NCBI RefSeq assembly: GCF_013141915.1
Contig: NZ_SROX01000001.1
Coordinates: forward strand, 1-64,000
DNA length: 64,000 bases
Reading direction: 5' to 3'
Source: Cupriavidus necator
Lineage (GTDB): Bacteria; Pseudomonadota; Gammaproteobacteria; Burkholderiales; Burkholderiaceae
The position numbers were made by a program, and so were the translations under genes. Within the stretch, counting starts at the first letter, position 1, and the number at the start of each line of letters is the position of its first letter. Of the stretch, positions 48,568 to 57,543 are shown piece by piece. The notes below the pieces were generated by a model. The model saw only the letters and a list, made by a program, of their open reading frames with translations, made no database searches and was not told where the DNA came from.

Positions 48568-50964
48568 ATGACATCGTCGACGGAAGCGGATCATTCGGAG
48601 GCCGGACGCGGCCAGGGCGTGGGTGCCCGTGTGGCGCGCAAGGAAGACGCCAGGCACCTGCACGGCAAGGGCCGCTTTGTCGCGGACATCGCCATGCCCG
48701 ACCTGCAGGAGGTGGCCTTCCTGCGTAGCCCGGTGGCGCATGCCAGGCTGTTGTCCGTGACCAAGCCCGCGCGCCACGCGCAAGCGGTGATCGTGCGCGA
48801 GGACATGGCGGCGGCGCGGGACATCGTCGCGGATTCGGCGTTCCCGTCCTACCAGCCGTCGGCGCAGGCGCCGCTGGCCAGCGGCAAGGTGCGCTTTGTC
48901 GGCGAGCCCGTTGCCATGGCCTTTGCCCCCACGCGCGCCGAAGCCGAGGACATCGCCGAGCAGGTAGTGGCCGAGTTCGACGAGCTGCCCGCGCTGACCG
49001 ACGTGGCGCAGGCCCGCCAGCTCGCAGGCGAAGTACGCGTGCACGAACACTGGCGCGACAACACCTTCCTGACGCTGAATATCGACAAGAACTTCGAGAC
49101 GCGCCAGCGTGAGGCCTCCGTAGTCGTCCACCGCAAGGTCAACCTGGCGCGCCAGTGCATGGTGCCGATGGAGGGCAAGGCGGTGCTGGCCTACTGGGAC
49201 CACCAGTTCGACCAGCTGGTGGTGTACAGCGCCACCCAGGTGCCGCATATGATCCGGACCATCCTGAGCCACTGCCTGGACCTGGACCAGGCGCGCGTGC
49301 GCGTGATCTCGCCGGACGTGGGCGGCGCCTTCGGCTACAAATGCGTGCTGCAGCAGGAAGAGCTCTGTATCGCCTGGCTGGCGCTGACCTACAAGCGGCC
49401 GTTCCGCTTTGTCGAGGACCGGCGCGAGCACCTGACCGCGGGCGCCAACTCGCGCGAGCACCACTACGAACTGACTGCCTATGCCGACACGCACGGCCGC
49501 CTGCTGGCGCTGGACGCGAAGATCGCCATCGACGGCGGTGCTTATTCGGTCTGGCCATTCACCATCGGGCTTGAGCCAGGCCAGGCGATCGGCAATCTGC
49601 CCGGGCCCTATGCCTTTGACGGGTACCGCTGCGAAACCACCTGCGTGGCGACCAACAAGCCGGGTTTCGTGCCGTATCGCGGTGTCGCGCGGACTGGCGT
49701 CTGCTTCGCCATGGAACTGATGATCGACGCGATCGCGCGCGAGGTCGGGCGCGAGCCGTGGGAAGTGCGCTGCGAAAACCTGGTGCCGCCGCAGGCCATG
49801 CCTTACATCAACGTGACCAACAAGCACTTCGACGGCGGCGACTACCCGGCCAGCGTGCGCCAGGCGATGGAGATGATCGACCTGCCTGCGATCCGCGCGC
49901 GGCAGCAGGCGGGTCCGCAGGGCAGCCGCTACCTCGGCGTGGGCTTTGGCACCTACACCGAGCAGTCGGCGCATGGCACCTCGGTATTCGCGGCCTGGGG
50001 CACGCCGGTGATCCCCGGCTTCGACTCGGCCACAGTGCGCATCACGCCGGACGGCGGGCTCGAAGTGCGTGTCGGCGTGCATTCGCATGGCCAGGGCATG
50101 GAGACCACCTTCGCGCAGATTGCCCACGAGATCCTGGGCATCGATATCGGCCGGATCAAGCTGGTGCACGGCGATACCGGGCTGACGCCGTTCTCCACCG
50201 GCACTTATGCCTCGCGTTCGCTGGTGATGTCGGGCGGCGCGGTGTCGCGGGCGTGCAAGGCACTGCTGCCGCGGCTGCAGAAGATTGGCGCGCATATGCT
50301 GGGGCAGCCGGTTGAGGCGGTAGCGTTCTTAGCCGGCGCGGTTCGTGCAGGCGATGCCAACGTCATCGATATCGGCCGCATTGCCGACGCCTGGTATATC
50401 AATCCCCACCTGCTGCCGTCCGACGTGGATGCGCAAGGGCTGGAGGTCACCATGGGCTTCAAGCCCGCGGTCGATACCGGCAGCTTCACCTACGCCACGC
50501 ACGCGGTCGCGGTGGAAGTCGACATCGATTCCGGCCATGTCGAGATCCTGGACTACGTGGTGGTGGAAGACTGCGGCACCATGATCAATCCGATGGTGGT
50601 CGAGGGCCAGACCTATGGCGGCGTGGCGCAGGGCATCGGCACCGCGATGTTCGAAGCGATGCGCTATGACGGCAACGGACAGCCGCTGGCCTCCACGCTG
50701 GCGGACTACATGCTGCCCGGGCCGACCGAGATTCCGTCGATCCGCATCCATCATTTCGAGACGCCGTCGCCGCACACGGAATTCGGCGCCAAGGGCATGG
50801 GCGAGGGCGGTGCCATCGCACCGCCGGCGGCGATCTTCAACGCGGTGAACGACGCCTTGCGCGACTTCGGTGTCGAACTGCAGGAAACGCCGCTGACCCC
50901 GAGGAAGATCCTTGAAGCGCTGGATGCGGCAGTAGCCGGCGCGCAAAGCAAGAAGGCAGCCTGA
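48568..50964 (+). CDS. Picolinate dehydrogenase-like molybdenum hydroxylase, large subunit
   Basis: The molybdopterin-binding subunit, 798 residues, of an xanthine-dehydrogenase-type hydroxylase. GARVARKEDARHLHGKGRFVADI is the usual start; GGAFGYKCVLQQEE and GVARTGVCFAMELMIDAIA bind the cofactor; the catalytic glutamate is in KGMGEGGAIAPPAA. With the next two genes it forms an LMS heterotrimer that adds oxygen from water beside a ring nitrogen. In this cluster the expected reaction is 6-hydroxylation of picolinate (PicA). GAGAGCAATG-like spacing at the start is weak. CO dehydrogenase-like origin is possible by sequence alone. Confidence 0.85.
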   Translation: MTSSTEADHSEAGRGQGVGARVARKEDARHLHGKGRFVADIAMPDLQEVAFLRSPVAHARLLSVTKPARHAQAVIVREDMAAARDIVADSAFPSYQPSAQAPLASGKVRFVGEPVAMAFAPTRAEAEDIAEQVVAEFDELPALTDVAQARQLAGEVRVHEHWRDNTFLTLNIDKNFETRQREASVVVHRKVNLARQCMVPMEGKAVLAYWDHQFDQLVVYSATQVPHMIRTILSHCLDLDQARVRVISPDVGGAFGYKCVLQQEELCIAWLALTYKRPFRFVEDRREHLTAGANSREHHYELTAYADTHGRLLALDAKIAIDGGAYSVWPFTIGLEPGQAIGNLPGPYAFDGYRCETTCVATNKPGFVPYRGVARTGVCFAMELMIDAIAREVGREPWEVRCENLVPPQAMPYINVTNKHFDGGDYPASVRQAMEMIDLPAIRARQQAGPQGSRYLGVGFGTYTEQSAHGTSVFAAWGTPVIPGFDSATVRITPDGGLEVRVGVHSHGQGMETTFAQIAHEILGIDIGRIKLVHGDTGLTPFSTGTYASRSLVMSGGAVSRACKALLPRLQKIGAHMLGQPVEAVAFLAGAVRAGDANVIDIGRIADAWYINPHLLPSDVDAQGLEVTMGFKPAVDTGSFTYATHAVAVEVDIDSGHVEILDYVVVEDCGTMINPMVVEGQTYGGVAQGIGTAMFEAMRYDGNGQPLASTLADYMLPGPTEIPSIRIHHFETPSPHTEFGAKGMGEGGAIAPPAAIFNAVNDALRDFGVELQETPLTPRKILEALDAAVAGAQSKKAA

Positions 50965-50967
50965 CCG

Positions 50968-51795
50968 ATGAAAGCCGTCGCTTTTTCCTATCATGCGCCC
51001 GGCTCCCTGCAGGACGCGCTGGCCCGCCTTGGCGCGGGCACCGATGTCGCCAAGACCATGGGCGGAGGCCAGTCGCTCGGCCCGATGCTGAACCTGCGGC
51101 TGGTCCGCCCTGACACGGTGGTCGATGTGTCGGGGCTGGCCGAACTGCGGCAAGTGGCGTCCACCCCCGCTGGCATCCGCATCGGCGCCTGCGTGACCCA
51201 TGCGCAGATCGAGGACGGGGTGTTCGCGCCGCTGCGCGGCACCATGCTGCAGGCCGTGGCGGGCGGCATTGCCTACCGCGCGATCCGCAACCGCGGCACC
51301 GTGGGCGGCAGCCTGGCCCATGCGGATCCGGCCGCGGACTGGGTGGTGGCGATGACCGCGCTGGGCGCGCGCATCGAGATTGCATCCGGCACCGGCACGC
51401 GCGAGGTGCCCATGGAAGCCTTCATGATCGGCGCCTACACCACGGTGCTGGCCGACGGCGAACTGATCGCCGCCGTGCGCGTGCCGCATGCCACCGTGCA
51501 CAGCCGCTGGGGCTACCAGAAGCTGTGCCGCAAGACCGGCGAGTTTGCCGAGGCCAGCTGCGCCGCGTACTTCGATGCCAGCTGCCGCTTCGCACGCATC
51601 GTGCTCGGCGCGCTGGACGGGCCGCCGGTGGTGCTGCCCGGACTCACGCGCGCGGTCGCCGCGCAAGGCGCCGCGGCGCTCACCGCCGGTGCCGTGGACG
51701 AAGCGGTAGCGCAGGCCGCGCCTGGCAAGGACGCCATCGACCGCAAGCTTTACCGTACCGTCGTGATGCGCTGCGTCACGCAAATGCTGAACTGA
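50968..51795 (+). CDS. Picolinate dehydrogenase-like molybdenum hydroxylase, FAD subunit
   Basis: The medium subunit, 275 residues, of the hydroxylase. The FAD-binding motifs are MGGGQSLGPMLNLR (pyrophosphate loop) and GTVGGSLAHADPAADW, followed by a CO-dehydrogenase-flavoprotein-like C-terminal domain. It accepts electrons from the [2Fe-2S] subunit. It starts 3 nt after the large subunit and ends 9 nt before the small one. Confidence 0.9.
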   Translation: MKAVAFSYHAPGSLQDALARLGAGTDVAKTMGGGQSLGPMLNLRLVRPDTVVDVSGLAELRQVASTPAGIRIGACVTHAQIEDGVFAPLRGTMLQAVAGGIAYRAIRNRGTVGGSLAHADPAADWVVAMTALGARIEIASGTGTREVPMEAFMIGAYTTVLADGELIAAVRVPHATVHSRWGYQKLCRKTGEFAEASCAAYFDASCRFARIVLGALDGPPVVLPGLTRAVAAQGAAALTAGAVDEAVAQAAPGKDAIDRKLYRTVVMRCVTQMLN

Positions 51796-51804
51796 GGAGC
51801 GCCC

Positions 51805-52974
51805 GTGCAGACCATCGAATTCAATGTCAACGGCCGCCGGGTTTCCGGCGCGTGCGCGGACCGGACGCACCTGGGCGACTTCCTGCGCGACACGCACCGG
51901 CTGACCGGCACCCACCTCGGCTGCGAGCACGGCGTGTGCGGCGCCTGCACCGTGCTGCTGGACGACAAGCCGGTGCGCTCGTGCATCACCTTCGCGGCCG
52001 CCTGCCAGGGCGCCGACATCGTCACCGTCGAAGGCTACCAGGACGATGCCGTGATGGCCGACCTGCGCGCGGCGTTCAACCAGCACCACGCGCTGCAGTG
52101 CGGCTTCTGCACGCCGGGCATGCTGGCGACCGCGCGCGACATCGTGCTGCGCCTGCCCGACGCCGACGACGCCACCATCCGTCACGAGCTGTCGGGCAAC
52201 CTGTGCCGCTGCACCGGCTATATGGGGATCGTCGCCGCCATCCGCTCGGTACTGGACGCACGCCGCGCCGCAGCCGGCGTGATTGCGCGGCACGCCGCGG
52301 GCGCGGCGCTGGCCGAAGCGCCGTTCACCGGTTTTGCCGTTGCGGACGAAGCGCTCGGCACGCTGCCTCACCTGGCCGCCAACACCGGCGCCGAGGCGGA
52401 ACGGTCAGCCGACCGCAAGGGCTGGTCGCGCATCGAAGGCAGCTTCACCGTCCCCTACGCCCTCGACGCGGTATGGGCCTTCATGGCCGACTTGCCGGCC
52501 GTGGCGGGCTGCCTGCCGGGCGCGGTGCTCACTGAAATGGAGGGGGAGAAGGTCAGGGGCCATATCGCCATCAAGTTCGGCCCGATGTCCGCCAGGTTCG
52601 ACGGCGCCGCGCGCCTGCAGCGCGACGATGCGAACAAGCGCGGCGTGCTGAAGGGGGCGGGGCAGGACTCGCTCAGCAATTCCAAGGCCGCGGGCGACAT
52701 CGCCTACCAGCTGAAGGCGCTTGCCGCGCACGATACCGAGGTCGCGGTAGACCTGCAGTATTCGCTGCAGGGGCCGCTGGCGCAGTTCTCGCGGTCGGGG
52801 CTGGTGCGCGATTTCGTGCGGCGCATGATTGCGGATTTCGGCAAGTCGGTGGCGCGCCGGATGGACCCGACGCTGAGCGATGCCGAACGCAACCAGGCGG
52901 TACGCCTCAATCCTGTGGCGGTGTTCTTCGGTGTGCTGTGGGAGCGGGTCAAACGGTGGTTCGGCGCCGGCTGA
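51805..52974 (+). CDS. Molybdenum hydroxylase [2Fe-2S] subunit fused to a CoxG-like domain
   Basis: A 389-residue fusion. Residues 1-165 are the usual small subunit with a plant-type cluster (CEHGVCGACTVLL, RSC) and a second cluster (CGFCTPGM, NLCRCTGY). After a 45-residue linker, about 210-360 is a CoxG/SRPBCC domain (GSFTVPYALDAVWAFMADLPAVAGCLPGA, VRGHIAIKFGPMSARF) ending in a basic helix (FGVLWERVKRWFGAG). CoxG normally is a separate membrane-anchoring assembly protein of CO dehydrogenase. The start is GTG with GAGGAG upstream. Last gene of the pic operon. Confidence 0.88.
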   Translation: MQTIEFNVNGRRVSGACADRTHLGDFLRDTHRLTGTHLGCEHGVCGACTVLLDDKPVRSCITFAAACQGADIVTVEGYQDDAVMADLRAAFNQHHALQCGFCTPGMLATARDIVLRLPDADDATIRHELSGNLCRCTGYMGIVAAIRSVLDARRAAAGVIARHAAGAALAEAPFTGFAVADEALGTLPHLAANTGAEAERSADRKGWSRIEGSFTVPYALDAVWAFMADLPAVAGCLPGAVLTEMEGEKVRGHIAIKFGPMSARFDGAARLQRDDANKRGVLKGAGQDSLSNSKAAGDIAYQLKALAAHDTEVAVDLQYSLQGPLAQFSRSGLVRDFVRRMIADFGKSVARRMDPTLSDAERNQAVRLNPVAVFFGVLWERVKRWFGAG

Positions 52975-52983
52975 ACCCGCACG

Positions 52984-53018
52984 CCGGGCTGTCGCATCCC
53001 TTGCCCGTGTCAGCCCGG
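52984..53018. terminator. Hairpin between the pic operon and the XRE-cupin gene
   Basis: CCGGGCTG (52984-52991) pairs perfectly with CAGCCCGG (53011-53018) across a 19-base loop. It lies between convergent stops at 52974 and 53010 and could end both transcripts. The long loop and missing T run keep the confidence moderate. Confidence 0.4.
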
Positions 53019-53606
53019 ATGCACTACAACCAGTAGTGCGGTGGCAGTGGTCTTGCCGCCATTGGAGATCGCATGTGCGACATCGGCCGCATAGCGCGCG
53101 GTCTCGCCGTGCCTCAGCTTCTTCTCATCGGCGCCCGCGCGCACCGTCATCGATCCGCTCAGCACCGACAGGTGTTCCTGGGTGCCGGCCTCGTGCGGCT
53201 CGGAGGCCAGCACGCCGCCGGCCTGGATGGTCAGCTCATACCACTCGAAGCGCCCGGCCAGGTCGATCGGGCCCAGGATGCGCAGGTCGCAGCGGGTATC
53301 GGGGCTTTTCAGCGACGGCGCGGCATGTGGCGGGATCACGGTGATGCCGCCGCCGGGCCGCTCTGCCGCGCCGCCGGCCAGGAAATCCGTCAGGCTGACG
53401 CCCAGCGCATTGGCCAGGCGCCACAGCACCGCCACGGTGGGGTTGGCCAGGTTGCGTTCGATCTGCGACAGCATCGACTTGGAAACCCCGGCACGGCGCG
53501 ACAGTTCATCGAGCGACAGCCGTTGTTGCTGACGCAGCGCCTGCAGCGCCATGCCGACGGCGGGCGGGCCATCGGCCTGCGGGGTCTGGGCGAGGGCTTG
53601 CGTCAT
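53010..53606 (-). CDS. XRE-family regulator with C-terminal cupin domain
   Basis: A 198-residue regulator: an N-terminal helix-turn-helix ([43 protein letters not shown], about 30-72) and a C-terminal cupin barrel ([21 protein letters not shown] to HAISNGG) that should sense a small molecule. Such XRE-cupin proteins commonly control neighbouring amino-acid or polyamine catabolism. It is divergent from kbl-tdh, and three direct repeats lie between them, so threonine or glycine catabolism is the likely target. Confidence 0.87.
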   Translation of the reverse strand: MTQALAQTPQADGPPAVGMALQALRQQQRLSLDELSRRAGVSKSMLSQIERNLANPTVAVLWRLANALGVSLTDFLAGGAAERPGGGITVIPPHAAPSLKSPDTRCDLRILGPIDLAGRFEWYELTIQAGGVLASEPHEAGTQEHLSVLSGSMTVRAGADEKKLRHGETARYAADVAHAISNGGKTTATALLVVVHPG

Positions 53607-53613
53607 GGATGGA

Positions 53614-53672
53614 TGTTCGTTATATTGCGCAAAATGTTCGATATACAGAACGTGTTCGATTTATCGATCGAA
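53614..53672. promoter_or_regulatory. Repeat array between the XRE-cupin gene and kbl
   Basis: TGTTCG(T/A)TATA-like repeats begin at 53614, 53635 and 53653 (TGTTCGTTATAT, TGTTCGATATAC, TGTTCGATTTAT). The last two also form inverted repeats: GTTC-N8-GAAC (53636-53651) and TTCGAT-N6-ATCGAA (53655-53672). The array fills the AT-rich divergent promoter region and is the likely binding site of the XRE-cupin protein. Confidence 0.6.
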
Positions 53673-53710
53673 TCCTAGCACATCCCTCGCACACCAACGG
53701 GAGCCAAGTT

Positions 53711-54910
53711 ATGTCGAATGCCGAGGCATTCTATGCATCCATCCGCACTGAACTCGAAAGCATCCGCGAGGCGGGGCTGTTCAAGCATGAGCGCGTGATC
53801 GCCACGCCGCAGGGTGCGCGGGTGCGCACCACCGACGGCCGCGAGGTCATCAACCTGTGCGCCAACAACTACCTTGGCTTGTCGTCGCACCCGCGGGTGA
53901 TCGAGGCCGCGCACGAGGCCTTGCGCACGCATGGCTACGGGCTCAGCTCGGTGCGCTTTATCTGCGGCACGCAGGACCTGCACAAGACGCTGGAGGCGCG
54001 GCTGTCGGCCTTCCTCGGCACCGAGGACACCATCCTCTACGGCTCGGCCTTCGACGCCAATGGCGGCCTGTTCGAAACGCTGCTGGGGGCGGAAGACGCG
54101 GTCATCAGCGATGCGCTCAACCATGCCTCGATTATCGACGGCATCCGCCTGTCCAAGGCGCGCCGCTACCGCTACCAGCACAACGACATGGACGACCTGC
54201 GCGTGCAGCTGGAGCAGGCGCGGGCCGACGGCGCGCGTTACACGCTGGTGTTTTCCGACGGCGTGTTCTCGATGGACGGCACCGTGGCGCGGCTGGACGA
54301 GATGCGCGCGATCTGCGACGAGTATGGCGCGCTGCTGGGCATCGACGAATGCCATGCCACCGGCTTCATGGGACCGCGCGGCCGCGGCACGCACGAGGCG
54401 CGCGGCGTGTTCGGCAAGATCGACATCATCACCGGCACGCTGGGCAAGGCGCTGGGCGGCGCTTCGGGGGGCTTCACCAGTGCGCGCAAGGAAGTGGTAG
54501 CGCTGCTGCGCCAGCGCTCGCGGCCGTATCTGTTCTCGAATACCGTAGCGCCGGCCATCGTGGGCGCGTCGATCGCCGTGCTCGATATCCTGGAGGCCAG
54601 CACCGAGCTGCGCGACCGGCTCGAGCGCAATACGAAGTTCTTCCGCGCCGGGCTGGACCAGCTGGGCTTCGACGTCAAGGCCGGTGACCACCCCATCGTC
54701 CCGATCATGGTCTACGACGCCGACAAGGCGCAGCAGCTCGCGCAGCGCCTGCTTGAGCTGGGCGTGTACGTGGTCGGCTTCTTCTACCCGGTGGTGCCCA
54801 AGGGCCAGGCGCGCATCCGCGTGCAGATGAGCGCGCTGCATGACGAGGCCACGCTGCAGGCGGCGCTGGACGCCTTTGGGCAGGCCGGCCGCGAACTGGG
54901 GCTGATCTGA
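53711..54910 (+). CDS. kbl: 2-Amino-3-ketobutyrate CoA ligase (glycine C-acetyltransferase)
   Basis: A PLP enzyme of 399 residues (E. coli Kbl is 398) that splits 2-amino-3-ketobutyrate with CoA into glycine and acetyl-CoA. Features: [53 protein letters not shown] and the PLP lysine in [15 protein letters not shown] (about 245). ATG 53711 follows GGGAG at 8 nt. Its stop overlaps the start of the threonine dehydrogenase gene by one base, so both steps of threonine-to-glycine conversion are co-expressed. Confidence 0.96.
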   Translation: MSNAEAFYASIRTELESIREAGLFKHERVIATPQGARVRTTDGREVINLCANNYLGLSSHPRVIEAAHEALRTHGYGLSSVRFICGTQDLHKTLEARLSAFLGTEDTILYGSAFDANGGLFETLLGAEDAVISDALNHASIIDGIRLSKARRYRYQHNDMDDLRVQLEQARADGARYTLVFSDGVFSMDGTVARLDEMRAICDEYGALLGIDECHATGFMGPRGRGTHEARGVFGKIDIITGTLGKALGGASGGFTSARKEVVALLRQRSRPYLFSNTVAPAIVGASIAVLDILEASTELRDRLERNTKFFRAGLDQLGFDVKAGDHPIVPIMVYDADKAQQLAQRLLELGVYVVGFFYPVVPKGQARIRVQMSALHDEATLQAALDAFGQAGRELGLI

Positions 54911-55866
54911 TGGAATCGGGCCAACCCAAGATCCTGATCGTCGGCGCCAACGGCCAGATCGGGTCTGAACTGGCACTGGCGCTGGCCGAGCGCTACGGGC
55001 GCACCAGCGTGATCACCTCCGACGTGGTGCCCACCGGCCGACACGTGCACCTGACGCACGAGATGCTCAACGCCACCGACCGGGGCGAGCTGGCCACCGT
55101 GGTCGAGCGCCATGGCATCACCCAGGTCTACCTGCTGGCCGCGGCGCTGTCCGCCACCGGCGAGAAGGCCCCGCAGTGGGCGTGGAACCTCAACATGACT
55201 AGCCTGCTTAACGTGCTGGAACTGGCACGGCAGACCGGGCTGGAGCGGGTGTTCTGGCCCAGCTCGATCGCCGCCTTCGGCCCGACCACGCCTGCCGCGC
55301 ACACGCCGCAGCAGACCGTGATGGAGCCGACCACGGTCTACGGCATCTCCAAGCAGGCGGGCGAGGGCTGGTGCCGCTGGTATCACGTCAACCACGGCGT
55401 GGATGTGCGCAGCGTGCGCTATCCGGGCCTGATTTCGCACAAGACCCCGCCCGGCGGCGGGACCACAGACTATGCGGTCGACATTTTCCATGCGGCGGTG
55501 AAGGGCGAGCCCTACACCTGCTTCCTGAAGGAAGACGAGGCCCTGCCGATGATGTATATGCCCGACGCCATCCGCGCCACCATCGAACTGATGGAAGCGC
55601 CCGCGGCGCAGTTGAGCGAGCGTGGCAGCTACAACATCGCCGGCATGAGCTTTACGCCGGCGCAGATTGCTGCGGCCATCCGCGAGCAGGTGCCAGGCTT
55701 CCAGATCCGCTACGAACCCGACTATCGCCAGGCGATTGCACAGGGTTGGCCGGATTCGATCGACGACTCGGTTGCGCGCGCGGACTGGGACTGGAAGGCG
55801 GAATACGGCCTTAAGGAAATGGTGGCGGACATGCTGGCCAACCTGAAGGCGACGCTGCCCGCCTGA
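54910..55866 (+). CDS. tdh: L-threonine 3-dehydrogenase, SDR (NAD-epimerase-like) type
   Basis: A 318-residue enzyme that oxidises L-threonine to 2-amino-3-ketobutyrate with NAD+. The Rossmann motif is ILIVGANGQIGSELA and the SDR catalytic Tyr/Lys are in TTVYGISKQAG (about 143-147), with the serine in WPSSIAAFG. It belongs to the extended SDR threonine dehydrogenases (known in Cupriavidus necator), not the zinc MDR type of E. coli. The ATG overlaps the kbl stop by one base. Only 4 nt separate its stop from that of convergent ccmI. Confidence 0.9.
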   Translation: MESGQPKILIVGANGQIGSELALALAERYGRTSVITSDVVPTGRHVHLTHEMLNATDRGELATVVERHGITQVYLLAAALSATGEKAPQWAWNLNMTSLLNVLELARQTGLERVFWPSSIAAFGPTTPAAHTPQQTVMEPTTVYGISKQAGEGWCRWYHVNHGVDVRSVRYPGLISHKTPPGGGTTDYAVDIFHAAVKGEPYTCFLKEDEALPMMYMPDAIRATIELMEAPAAQLSERGSYNIAGMSFTPAQIAAAIREQVPGFQIRYEPDYRQAIAQGWPDSIDDSVARADWDWKAEYGLKEMVADMLANLKATLPA

Positions 55867-55870
55867 GCCG

Positions 55871-57076
55871 CTACGGGGCAATCGCGCCGTCGATGGCGAT
55901 GCGGATGCTCTCGGTGCCGACTGCCACCGGTCCGGTGCGCCCCACCAGGTCTCCGGCTTTTGGCAAGGCGCTGCCGCTGGCCGAAATCCGCGCTTCCAGC
56001 ATGACCTGTTGCTGCCCTGACAGCCGGTGGTCGGGCCGCATCGCCATCGCATCATCCAGCGTGAACGACAGTGGCAGGTCGCGCGCCTGGCGGCGCAGCA
56101 CCGCCAGCGGCATGCGCGAGCCGTCGGTGGGCAGCGCGTAGACAAAGAGCGTGTCGCCCGGTTGCGGCGTGCGCCCGGCCTTCTCGCTGAGCATGACCAT
56201 GCCGGTGATCTTCGGGGTTTGCGCCGCGGCAGCCGTGCCGCGCGCGGCCGCGAGGTTGGCGGCAATGCGCGCCGCGGTCTGCGAATCCGCCGGCAGCAGC
56301 CGGTACAGGTGCTCCCAATATCCGATGGCAGCCTGCTTGTCGCCGCGTTCGGCCGCGGCGCTGGCAGCAAGCGCCAGCGCTTTGGGGTCGTCCGGGTCCA
56401 GCGCCAGCGCCTGGCGCACCTGTGCCATGGGCGGGCCTTCCAGCGAGCCGCCGTTCAGGCTGGCCAGCACATCGGCGTAGTCGGAGCGCAGCGCGGCCAC
56501 GTCCGGCGCCAGTTCGACGGCCCGCGCGTACGCCGCGGCGGCGTCGGCATGGCGCTCCAGCACGCTGTATGAGCGCGCCAGCATGGCCCAGCCCTGCGCA
56601 TCGCCGGGCGACTCGCGCAGGCGCTGCGCCAGTTGGTTCACCATGCCCTCGACCTGCGCGCCGCTCAGCTGGTGCTCGCTGCCGGTGCTTTCGGGCAGGT
56701 CGTCGGCACGCCATAGCGCGACCGGGTTGCCAAGGTGCAGGTAGAGCAGGATGGCGGCGCTGGGAAGCAACGCGAGCAGCAGCGCGGCGAGCAGGGGCGA
56801 GGTGCCGGCCCGGCCTGTGCCGGTGGCAGCGACGGCGGCGTCATCGAGCAGCCGGCGGCCGAGCTCGTCGCGGGCTCCGGCGTGGCGCGCCGCGGTGAGG
56901 GTGCCGCCGCGCAGGTCGGTGTCCAGCTCGCGCAGCTGGTCGTGGTACAGGTCCACCAGCAAGCTGCGTTCCGGCGTGCCCGGGTCTGGCGCTGCGCGGC
57001 GGCGCAGCAGCGGCCACAGCAGGCAGGCCGTGGCGGCGGCGATCAGCGCGGCAGCGAGCAGCCAGAAGGTAGTCAT
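55871..57076 (-). CDS. ccmI: Cytochrome c maturation protein CcmI
   Basis: A 401-residue membrane protein that chaperones apocytochrome c to the haem-ligation machinery. Two N-terminal helices (about 3-20 and 100-115) enclose a Leu/Arg-rich cytoplasmic loop, followed by periplasmic TPR repeats (WAMLARSYSVLERHADAAAAYARAVELAP) and a C-terminal beta domain (about 290-401). ATG 57076 overlaps the ccmH stop by 4 bp. Last gene of the nap-ccm operon. Confidence 0.9.
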   Translation of the reverse strand: MTTFWLLAAALIAAATACLLWPLLRRRAAPDPGTPERSLLVDLYHDQLRELDTDLRGGTLTAARHAGARDELGRRLLDDAAVAATGTGRAGTSPLLAALLLALLPSAAILLYLHLGNPVALWRADDLPESTGSEHQLSGAQVEGMVNQLAQRLRESPGDAQGWAMLARSYSVLERHADAAAAYARAVELAPDVAALRSDYADVLASLNGGSLEGPPMAQVRQALALDPDDPKALALAASAAAERGDKQAAIGYWEHLYRLLPADSQTAARIAANLAAARGTAAAAQTPKITGMVMLSEKAGRTPQPGDTLFVYALPTDGSRMPLAVLRRQARDLPLSFTLDDAMAMRPDHRLSGQQQVMLEARISASGSALPKAGDLVGRTGPVAVGTESIRIAIDGAIAP

Positions 57077-57543
57077 GGCTGGCGGCGCTCTACGGGTGTC
57101 GCGGCGGATTCGTCCAGCAAATCCGCAAGCTGGCGCTGCGCGCTGGCGTCGAGCGTGGCCTCGGCCTGGCGGCCGCGCGAGCGCGCACGCACGATGGCAG
57201 CCGCGACGCCGGCCAGCAGCAGCAGCGGGCCGAACCACAGCAGCCACGTCAGCGGCCGCAGCGGCGGCTTGTACAGCACGAAGTCGCCATAGCGCTGTAC
57301 CAGGTAGTCCTTCACGGCCTCGTCGCTGGCGCCGCCGCGCAACTGCGCGCGGATCTGGCGCCGCAGGTCGACCGCCAGCTCGGCGTTGGAGTCGGCCAGG
57401 GACTGGTTCTGGCAGACCAGGCAGCGCAACGCGTTGGACAGCGCGTGCACGCGGGCATCGAGTTCGGTTTCCGTCAGTGCCATCGCCTGCAGCGACACGC
57501 AGCAAAGCCACACGGCAAGCGTCGCGCGGATCCGGCTACGCAT
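57073..57543 (-). CDS. ccmH: Cytochrome c maturation thiol reductase CcmH
   Basis: A 156-residue periplasm-facing redox protein that keeps the apocytochrome CxxCH cysteines reduced. A signal ends near residue 22; the active motif is LRCLVCQNQSLADSNAELA (C41 and C44), and a membrane anchor lies at about 104-124. The C-terminal tail (VRARSRGRQAEATLDASAQ) is charged. It overlaps ccmG by 8 bp and ccmI by 4 bp. Confidence 0.93.
   Translation of the reverse strand: MRSRIRATLAVWLCCVSLQAMALTETELDARVHALSNALRCLVCQNQSLADSNAELAVDLRRQIRAQLRGGASDEAVKDYLVQRYGDFVLYKPPLRPLTWLLWFGPLLLLAGVAAAIVRARSRGRQAEATLDASAQRQLADLLDESAATPVERRQP

Noticed and set aside
50329..52371. A 680-codon minus-strand frame opposite the molybdenum hydroxylase genes
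   Set aside because: It is antisense to three subunits with clear cofactor motifs and has His/Arg/Gly-rich, motif-free translation.
33196..52974. Reading the cluster as a nicotinate (nic) pathway
   Set aside because: The lower genes also fit NicX/NicD/NicF/NicE, but the amidohydrolase-type decarboxylase and four-component oxygenase have no place in the nicotinate route, where 6-hydroxynicotinate is decarboxylated oxidatively by a single flavoprotein (NicC). Picolinate fits all genes.
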